Assembly: GCF_028769735.1 (NCBI RefSeq)
Contig: NC_088170.1
Coordinates: 44,684,585 to 44,748,584 of the forward strand
Origin: Zonotrichia leucophrys gambelii
Taxonomy: Eukaryota; Chordata; Aves; Passeriformes; Passerellidae
Reading direction: 5' to 3'
DNA: 64,000 nt
Part shown: positions 52,514 to 61,345 of the stretch, in pieces
How positions within the stretch are numbered: position 1 is the first letter of the stretch
Layout of the letters: the number at the start of each line of letters is the position of its first letter
The notes under the pieces: model-generated
The model's input: the letters and a program-made list of their open reading frames with translations, nothing else
Database searches by the model: none
What the model was told of the DNA's origin: nothing
Program-made: the position numbers and the translations under genes

Positions 52514-52570
52514 CCATCCATCCATCCATCCATCCATCCATCCATCCATCCATCCATCCATCCATCCATC
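52514..52570. repeat. (CCAT)n tetranucleotide microsatellite
   Basis: About 14 perfect units of CCAT. The unit differs from the neighbouring CTAT array by one transition, consistent with a point mutation followed by separate expansion. Frames through it give S-I-H-P arrays, which are artefacts. Confidence 0.97.
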
Positions 52571-55534
52571 ATTTCTGTAAATAGATCAGCTAAAACCATG
52601 GTGGGTATTTTTTTCTTGAAGGCTATCTACATGAATGAGATTTTTGTCTTACCCCAGGGAAAAATTAAGTAGCTATGTTTCAATATATTCTTACACCTAT
52701 CTCAGTTCATTCTTTAAGTTGATATTGTGATTTTCCCTTTGCCAATTCATTTTTATTGTCTCTTACAGTTATCCATGGTTTCTTTCTTGATATAACTATC
52801 AGTTCATAGTCACTTATACGATCTCTGATATTCATTGATTCATATCCTTTAGACGACAGCTATGAAGGAAAGTAAGAATTTTAAATTTTTTTCCTTCATC
52901 TCCTTTACATTTTTTAAACTTAGTGTTGGAGATAAAAAAAAACCAGTCCTAATCTGTGTGAAATATTATGCATCATATCTTTCTAATTACATTATACCCA
53001 AAACAAGGACTGAAATATTCTTCAGTTCTTCTCTAAAAAATATAGCAAATTCATAAGTAGAAATAGAATAGTTATTTCTCCCTAATTTATTTGATCCTCA
53101 TGTTTGAACTGATAGCCTTTCTTACTTTTTTTCATAGTCTCTCTGTTCCATGGATAGCTATTTTGAACAGAAGCAGTCTCACAGTCCCATGGAAAAACTG
53201 TGGAATCCTGGAATTACCTCTTCCTACCTGCATCTCCAGTGCAATGGCAAATCTCATTATTTTTGGCAAAAAGTAATAACTTGTGCCAAATTTAATATGT
53301 CATAATTCATTTTTCCCCCACAATGGATTAAAGAGCAAGTTAGGACTGCTCACAGACAAGTGATCTGGGTTTTGACAACTCTGAACTGCTATGCTGGAAG
53401 TTAATCAATTTCATTACCTTCTTAGAAGGGGCCTCTGTAGAAATGGAAGAGACTCTGCTGCTCTGGAACCTGGTTACTCTGTCTTTGGTTGTCTGAAGCA
53501 CAAAAATAAAGGACTGATTTATGTCCAGGAATGGGTAGTTTATCTTTTTCCACTGAAAAATTAAATTTTCTGTAATGTTTAATTCAGGCCCATGAACTAG
53601 TCTGCAGCAAAAATGGTCCTCTTTTGCAATACCGCAATGTGCCAAAATAGCCAACCTAGTTTACTGCTGCAGAAAAATACATATATCTCCTTTTATTCTG
53701 GGGTCATGATAAATCATAAGCCTGTTTGTGAAACCAAAACAATGTGTAGGCATGTATTGCTCCTGCACAGAATTAAGTTTTAATTCTCAATTACAGCTTT
53801 CACTACTTGTTAAAGCAATAATTATGGAATTTATCTATCTGATTTTATTTCAAGCTAGAAGGCTCTTATGTAGAAGGTAGATGATTACTGAGAGAAGAAA
53901 GGGAAGAATTTCCAAAGAAGAACAATGTCCCAGGCTTTATCCTGTCAAAATCTGTTACCCAACAAAGATCCCCAGAAGTGTGTGATATTCCTGTTGACAG
54001 TACTGAGTGTTTATACATGGGGTGATTACCCTTCAGTGTCCCCTGCAGACAATAGTGACAACAGTGAAGGAACTGACTTTTCTCAGCATTTGTCTAAATC
54101 TCAACCAATGTTAAATTCCATCCTTTGAGTTCAATGAATCAAAACTCAGTGCTGATAATTATTGTATTTGCTATCCCAGAGACTTTATAGCCCTTGAGAC
54201 AGAGCAGTAACATTCAGCCAAAAAGGAGTGAGACTCAGAGAGCTGCCTTGTTAATTGACCCAAATATCATGCAGTTAATGAAGTGTTTTTAAGGATTCTG
54301 TGAGCTCGTGAGATGTCTGAGTGATACTGGACAAACTTTAGAAGCGGAGAATCTTTATCAGTGCCAATGAAGGCAAATAGTCTTGGCAAAAACACACATT
54401 CCTATCATGGAAATGAACATAACCTTGATTCTCATTTACTCAACATCTTCATAACATTTTATATGACCTGCTCTTTGCAAACATTTTTAATGCAGAGGAG
54501 AAGGTGTGAGGCAGTAAAACCTTCCCACAGTACAAATTAACTGGTGGTGGACCCTCTCGCAGTTCCTTACAGCCCAGCAGCACATACAAAGTTACAAAGT
54601 ACCAATAACTGAAGAATATTCTCCTGTGCTGCTCTTTAAAAGATGATCTGCATAGCTTGGTGTCTGGGAGTGATCATTTGCTTTCAAAGAAGGGGAGTAG
54701 GTGAAATTGCAGATTTGCATAGGGAAGTACAAATGGACTTTTAATGAGCAGTAAAATGCACCTCACCAAGAGGAAGTTTAAACATGAGACAAAACTTGAA
54801 TAAGTTGGTGTTTTTTTGCTTTTGTCTACAGAGTGGTTTTAAAAATGTTCAGCACTACAAAAACAACTGCACAACCCCTGGTGATAACTATTGACTAATA
54901 TTATTTCTGTCCTTTTTTGGCAGGCACACTGTACAAGCCCATTTGCTGATATTGAGAATATAACCATCAGTTAAAGAGCAATTGAAAATGGTTGTAAATA
55001 GGATTACTTTTTAGCCTCTGGTTAAGGATATATGATCCAGTACCCAGAAGCAGTTTCAGTTATTGAAATGTACAGTCTCCCCTCTTAAAGAGAAATCTTC
55101 CCTTTCTTAACTAGACACAACTGTAAAATACTGCATAAAACAAAACTTAGACAAGGAAGCAGTGTCGATATAAAAGAGAGAAACCATCAGACTGGTAGAA
55201 TATTCCTAAACCTGTAACATAAGCCTAATTTTGCTCCCATGAATATAAATTGCAAAAATCGTACTGCCTTTTTTTGGGGATAAAGTTTATCCACCACTAA
55301 ACAGCTTTAAAAATCCCATCTTGGTATCTTGAAATCTCATTATATTAGTGAAGGGCAGAAGTAATTGCTCATACTATGAATATTAAATTGAGCTGTAAGA
55401 AAAGATGCAATTGCAAAACTGGTCAAAACACTGTTTAAGAGAAAATGTGGAACTACTCTGTGAGTTGAGGGTGCAAGTTTCCAGTTTCTGAGTGCATCAA
55501 AGGATTATGCCTAAAAATATAATTACAATTTAAA
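52571..55534. other. AT-rich non-coding stretch
   Basis: No supported gene. A minus-strand frame of 104 codons at 53340-53654 has no recognisable domain and is treated as chance. The second copy of a 29-bp repeat lies at 54242-54270. Confidence 0.5.
54242..54270 (+). repeat. 29-bp repeat, copy 2
   Basis: GCTGCCTTG, then TTAATTGACCCAAATATCAT. Two of the three differences from 52394-52422 are C/T, as expected for decayed copies of one interspersed element. Confidence 0.6.
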
Positions 55535-55660
55535 AAGCAAAACAAAACAAACAAACAAAAAAACCCCCAAAAAATCCCAAAAAAAACAAAACAGAAAAAA
55601 ACAAAAAAAACCCAAAAAAACCCCAAAAACCAAGCCAAACCAAAACAAAACCAACCCTAA
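55535..55660. repeat. A/C low-complexity tract
   Basis: About 125 bp consist almost entirely of A and C, with AAAAC/AAAC units and C-runs of 3-5 between long A-runs. The minus strand therefore has G-runs separated by T-runs, superficially telomere-like but irregular. The minus-strand frame 55453-55638 (F/W/G-rich) is an artefact. Confidence 0.9.
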
Positions 55661-57535
55661 ACTAAAATCCACCAAAGTGCACCCTGTAAGTAATTAAAAG
55701 TTTGGTCTATGGATTGATTTTTGAAACAATATTAATTTGAACTTTGTATCTCTGTGCCTGTGACAAGCATTCATCTGGAATAATTAAACGCTTTGAATTG
55801 CAATTAAAATCAATGTCTTTCTTTGACACAAACCCATTACATACATTTATTTTTGTTTTTCTTAAAAACACAATACTTTTTGAGAAGCCTCAAACCAGCA
55901 TTTGCAGGCAATGAGTGGTGTTTGAAATGTTTTGATAGCAATAGCTTCCCTCCTACAGGAGGAGACATTTGATCATTGTGGAAATGTTTTTCTTCTTTCA
56001 TATTTAATTTCATTTAATTTTTTTTTATTTTGCTGCATATTTTAAAATTACTTGTTGTACATTTCAATCAAATTCAAAAGCTGCCCAGCTGACTGCTCAG
56101 TGAAAATTGTTATTCAATGTAAATAATGTTGTCTCTCTTATTCCAAGAGAATAACACTCTACTGTGTAGATATTTTTTCACTGAACGTGATCTAAATTGT
56201 CCAGGCATGTCAGCCACTTTTAGGTATTTCTTGAACAATGAACATTGTTTGAATTTGCAGTAAAATGCCTTTTTTTAAATTTTGCAGCCACATGTGCATT
56301 CATGGATCAGTAATTTCGTATCAGCCCCACTTATAATGAAAATTCAATGAAAAATGCAAGACTGCATAGATTAAAGATAAATAGTGCTGGGTAAAGTGAG
56401 AATCACGTCTCGTCCCCACCCCATACCATGTGGCAACCTCTAGTTCACATGTTGACGACTAATCTAGGTGGGCACAAATTGTTCAGTTGCACAGCAGAAC
56501 ACTTACATTGCTTAACTTTGGCATTTCAGTCAGGGAAACTGTCACCTCATCAAAGTCTCTTACAAAATGTCAGCGTAACAGTCTGCTTGAATGTTAGTCT
56601 TCCAGTCATTTGGGGATCAAATGTGTCCTCCTTTATGCCACTTTGTGTATTGTTCCTTCACACTTCATTTTCCTATCCTGTTAACACATGTGAGGGACTC
56701 TTGACATTTTTGGTTTGCCATGTGGTCTGAAAAGTAATTTTTTCCCATTTCCTGGGGCATGCTGAGACTTACTCGCAATTTTTTTCTTTTAATCCTGGAA
56801 GAACATTTGTTGAAAGAGAGGCTAAGCTTTGGAGGTCCCCTGGCCTTTGGCTTTGGAGGTCAGTACTGTTTGTATCAAAGGAAGGAGGAATAAATCCCTG
56901 TGGACCAATACAGACTCACTTTCTGAAGGAGCAGTTTCTTCCTATTGCATTATTGTGTACACTGAAAGAGGAAATCTACATCCCAGCTTTTTTTTTTTTC
57001 TTTTTTATTTTCTGAAAGCTAGCCATTTTCGTCTGTGTAACCAGACAATGGTTAGATTTATAATGTCTCTAGCTTTGAGTAGTTTTAATCCCTTGGCCTT
57101 CTTTCATGTTTGATATCTTATTCTGTTCTTTTAGTGATCTCATTATAGAGCTTAATAATTTGTGCACCTGGGTATTTTAAATGTTTTACCTCACTGCTTC
57201 TCAAAGAAGAATTTCTAAAATAGCCTTACATTAGTATTTGCAATAGGTTCAGGTTGATTTATTGAAATGCAATAGAAAATTATATCTATTAGAAGAATCC
57301 AGACATAGCCATCATAACAAACAGTCAGTACATCTGCAGGAATTTTGCCCTGGCAAGGGAAGTATTGTTTACCCAGGTATAATTTAGTCTGAAAAATCTC
57401 ATTTAATACAATGAAACAGTGGCATTTAATTGTCTCCTAAAAAGTGGGTACAATTTCTTTCCTTATCCTTCTACCAGTATTCTCTAGGTCTGTTAAGGGA
57501 GAAATTTGTAAATGTTTACTGGGGAGCTTTGTTAG
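55661..57535. other. AT-rich block with homeodomain and SOX-type motifs
   Basis: From about 55686 to 56400 the sequence has many TAATTA/ATTAA cores, AACAAT/ATTGTT sites and few CpGs, and reads like a developmental conserved non-coding element. This is judged by eye only. Frames at 56428-56730 (100 codons) and 56829-57113 (94 codons) on the plus strand show no recognisable domain. Confidence 0.4.
56234..56249. promoter_or_regulatory. Inverted SOX-type half-site pair
   Basis: AACAAT (56234-56239) and ATTGTT (56244-56249) form a perfect inverted repeat with a 4-bp spacer, the arrangement known to bind SOXE (SOX8/9/10) dimers. The match is seen in the sequence. Occupancy and function are inference. 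Confidence 0.35.
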
Positions 57536-57571
57536 GTGCAATAGTCTCTTTCTAAGCAGAGACTATTGCAC
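57536..57571. repeat. Perfect hairpin, 14-bp stem, 8-nt loop
   Basis: GTGCAATAGTCTCT (57536-57549) and AGAGACTATTGCAC (57558-57571) are exact reverse complements around TTCTAAGC. It is not followed by a T-run and is not inside a recognised transposon. The stem is shorter than a typical pre-miRNA. It may be a small inverted duplication. Confidence 0.85.
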
Positions 57572-60191
57572 ACTCTGAGAATTAAAAACTTAAGAAGATT
57601 TTAACCAAAGAAGAGACCTTAGCTGAAAAAACTAAACAAGTTGAACAATCTGAAATAGAAGTAGTCATTGCAGACATTTCAAAGACATTTCTTCAGGGAA
57701 CAAGTCAAAGAGAAATTCCTGTCAGAAAAGGATAGATAGATAGATTTTGCTGCATCAGAAACTGGGTTATGCAATACAGAAGCAAAGCAGAAACTGAAGC
57801 TAATATTAAATAAAAGGAAGAGACAAATGCAGCAGCTCAGGACCATAGTGAAAAGGCAGAAAACAGTGGAACAAAAAAGCAAACCTCCTCCCTTTGCCTT
57901 CATGGAAAGAAACTGAAAATTGAGTCAAAATAATAGAATTACAAACATAGCAAATAAGGTAAAGCAAAAGAAAAAAGTAAGATAGGAAGCAAGAGGTCTC
58001 TCAAAGAAAAGGCAATATGGCAGAGACTTATTATAAACTGACAGTCTCATCTTTGGACAAGGATAGCTGGAATCAATTTTATATCTGAACATCTCCCTGT
58101 ATGTGATGTTTCACTATTGCTCTTCAGGATGCTAAGAAATGATGCAGCATGAGAGACTGCTCTTTGTTCAGTTCTTAACAGCTCTTTCCTTACTCAGAAT
58201 GCTTCTGGGAATTGATAGCCATTTCCAAGAACAAATCAGCCTTTCTGCTTCTGTTTACAGTGGGGGTAATGCACTTGTGTTCTGGGCTATTACACAAGCT
58301 CATGAACTTGCAGTGGGTGGCTGCTGTTTTGTGCATGAATGCTTCACACAGTTTCCTAGGTAATACCTTAATTTTACCGATTTTCAAAATAGGAAATCAA
58401 TGATTTCTAATGGAAAGCATTTCCTGCCAATCTAATAAACTAAATTAAGGCACCCAATTAATTTAAAATTGGTTTTAGAGAGCATTTCTTTTTTTTTTTT
58501 GCCACCATGCCAATTTAACTTTGCTGTGGGCTAGAATCTTAAAGCTTGTGTTCTCAGTGAAATCTATGCAAAACTGTTGGAGTACTTCTAAAGTCTTTAA
58601 TGTTTTCCTACTTAAATATCAGATTTTGCAGGGTGGGGGAGTGGGGACTGGAAAGAAAGAAGAAGATCTGCATTCATACCTACGGGTTCATACATAACCC
58701 TACTTACATGTCCCCCAGAGAAATGTGCTTATCCTTTGCCTCACTTCTGTATAAAATCAGGGTTTCTTGTAATACAGATATTTTCTTGCTACTGTCATAA
58801 AAAATTCAAAATGCATTTACATCTGTAGTTCACTTCACTGGTACTCATGTTACCTATGGCGTATCACAGCTTGCTGAGTATCAACTCAGCTTGCATAATT
58901 CTTCATTGCTGCCCTACTGCTGCATTTTTGAAGGCAAAGGTCTTTTCCAAGAGGCAGCCTGACTGAGAGGGACCCTGTAAAGACTGAGGTCCTCTCAATA
59001 CCTGTGTGCTGCTCTGCTTGGTTACTGTAGGATGCGGGAAATAATGTAAATTCAAGCCGGACGGAAAGTGTTTTAATTATTGATTTGATATATTTAATAT
59101 TCTTTTTTGGCACAGAAAGTTTCTTGATGATTATCTGGGATTAATTTTTCACATGTATCTCTTTTAAATTGTAGGAAGTTATACCTAAGATGTTAAATTG
59201 CCTTCCTGCTCATATGCAGTCTTCACTAATCTTGGTTATGCTGTGGCTACACTGTTTAGTTTGCAATTGTTTGTTTTTCATTGACTGAACTGTTGCTACA
59301 CCTTTAACAGCTTTTGGCTTGTTATATAAATTGCAGCACAGTCTTCTTTTCATATCAGGAATTCTGAGTTTTCAGCTGCATATGTGTGTGCATGAGGAAA
59401 GGCTGGACTCAGAAAATGCAGTGTTAACTGTTCTGATGTTGCTAATGAGGGTAATAGAGGCTACATCTGGCTGAACGACATCTCACTTGAGGGCAGTGTA
59501 CAACAGCTTGTTAAGCTTGCAGTCACAGATACAGACCCACAATGCTTCTCCCTCCTCTTCCTCATGCTTACCAACCCCCTGTCCATCCAGCTAAACTCTC
59601 CATTTTAGAACAGAAGAGGTCTTCAGATCTGACACCAGCACCTTGCCACCTCATGGGGCTCCCACCCATTGGCACGCAGCTCATCCACAGCTCCTTCCCA
59701 TGGGCTGTCAGGGTAGGCAGGTTTCTGAGAAGAAATCGTGGCCTGGAGGTTAAACTATCAGGAGGTATAGCTTTGGAGGTTGATAGCTTGGGTGTAGCAA
59801 ACTACACCTTGTCCTGCAGATTGAGACCTAGAAAAATGATGTGAACTTTCCTTCTGCATCCCAGAGAGCCCCAGCTGCTGTGTGAAAGCCTCTGTCTGTG
59901 ATTGTTCTATGGGGCTTAATTTCTAGGAGAATTCTACAAGCAGTAGAAGTCAGAAGAGCTGATGTAGCCCCAAGGAATGGAAAACACGGCAGCATCCTCT
60001 GGCCTAACTGCAGCCAGCAGCAGAGCTGCTGATGCTGCCTTTGAGCAGCCTCTTGGAGCTGCTGTTGGATGGAGGCAAACAAAGCTGTCTTGGTCCTAAC
60101 TGGGGCTTCTATGAAGGGTGAGGAAAATGAGTAAGAATGTTAATGTTTCCCCAGCTCTACCTGATCTACTCAGCTGTAGGTAGATTTCTCA
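57572..60191. other. Non-coding stretch, GC-richer at its end
   Basis: No gene recognised. 59530-60110 is GC-richer, with a plus-strand frame (59542-59844, 100 codons) and a minus-strand frame (59828-60082, 84 codons, glutamine-rich near its N-terminus because of CAG/CTG motifs at 60006-60066). Neither resembles a known protein. 58626-58640 has three close G-runs. Confidence 0.45.
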
Positions 60192-60256
60192 CTTTTTTTT
60201 TTTTTTTAATTTTTTCTTTTTTTTTACTTTTTTCTCCCACCCCCCCACCCCCCCCA
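60192..60256. repeat. Pyrimidine tract with a C-run cluster; minus-strand G4 motif
   Basis: T-runs of up to 15, broken by occasional A, lead into CCC-A-CCCCCCC-A-CCCCCCCC at 60236-60255. The complement has G-tracts of 8, 7 and 3 with single-base spacers, meeting the usual G-quadruplex pattern. Run lengths here are also the most likely places for sequencing error. Confidence 0.9.
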
Positions 60257-61211
60257 GTGTCTTTTATTGTATTTCAAGAAACCTGACTTGTCTCTGTTCT
60301 AAACTCACTTTTGCTGCTGAGCTGGTTCTTATCCAGGCCTCAGCAACTATAATTAAAGAAATTTAAGACACTTTACAATAGTCTGCTGAGTACAACTGCT
60401 GGAAACAAAAGGAAACAGAAAATCAAACAGGTCTGACAACAGAGACTTATATAAATAAATATTATTTTTAAAAAAATGTTAAAAAGCACATAACGGGCTG
60501 TGTATGACAAGTGTCAGTTGGACACTCATCCAAAACCTGTCAGTCACTGTCACTTAAATGCTAAAGAAACAGGAATGGGTAAGAAGTTAGAAAAAGCAAA
60601 GATGGAGCTGTGGTTACCTGGCCTTTCCTACTCATTTTAATTTCAACTCTGGCAAGTATGTGCAATCTAGCACATCCTAGATGATGGTTCTCAGGTGGAG
60701 TCCATGGACCATCTCTGATACAGGCTCCAGGGTAATGTTGGCAACATGTTGGGAGCACAATGTTCTTGCTGTACACCAAGAAATAAAAGCAGCAGCTGAT
60801 CTAGGCAGACATAAGAAAGAGGTAAACTTGAGGTGTTGACAGAGAGGTCATCATTGTTGAGTAGACTTTAAACTCTCAGTGGAGAGAAATAAACACTGTA
60901 AGACTTGTTTATTCTCTTAATATTAATGTGCAAAACAGATTGTAAAAGCTGTATTGCGGATAGTCCTGTTTTGTTATGTTAATTTTAGGAGCATCCTAAG
61001 GTAAAGGTAGCTATTTTCCTTGCAGATAATAAATTAGGTGAATAAGATCCTAGAGCTATCATCTTCAAGGAAAATAAATTATGACCATTGGAGGATGTCA
61101 CTTGGTTAGCCAGGGTAAAGGCTTTGGGAAATCAGCTTGATTTTCCATCTTTTTATATAGGTACACTCAGGAAGAAAATATAAAGAAGGCAGAAGGAAGC
61201 ACACATATCCT
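60257..61211. other. Non-coding stretch
   Basis: No gene or repeat recognised. A minus-strand frame of 72 codons at 60561-60779 is treated as chance. Confidence 0.5.
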
Positions 61212-61345
61212 GTGAGGAGTGATTGAGGACCTTGGGGTTGTCTAGTTTGGAGTAAAAGAGGTTGAGAAGAGACCTCCCTACAGCTTTGTGAGGGGATGTG
61301 AAGGGGAGGAACATACTGATCTCCCTGGGATCTACTAGTGTTCCA
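61212..61345 (+). mobile_element. Short diverged CR1 ORF2 fragment
   Basis: GAGGAGTGATTGAGGACCTT, GGGTTGTCTAGTTTGGAG and GAGGTTGAGAAGAGACCTC follow the order of the CR1 segment encoding L-R-x-L-G-L-F-S-L-E-K-x-R-L-R-x-D-L. Several stops interrupt it. The match may extend weakly to about 61400. It is truncated at both ends. Confidence 0.7.

Noticed and set aside
52378..52584. Frame with S-I-Y-L and S-I-H-P repeats
   Set aside because: It is a translation of the ATCT and CCAT arrays.
53340..53654. 104-codon minus-strand frame
   Set aside because: No similarity to a known protein recognised, no splice sites or promoter seen.
2490..54720. Enrichment of the ATTTGCAT octamer (for example 2490, 2653, 4037, 13813 on the minus strand, 22668, 38143, 54713)
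   Set aside because: About this many are expected by chance in AT-rich DNA of this length.
55535..55660. Interstitial telomere-like repeat, because the minus strand has G-runs between T-runs
   Set aside because: The spacing is irregular and the vertebrate TTAGGG unit is absent; it is plain A/C low-complexity DNA.
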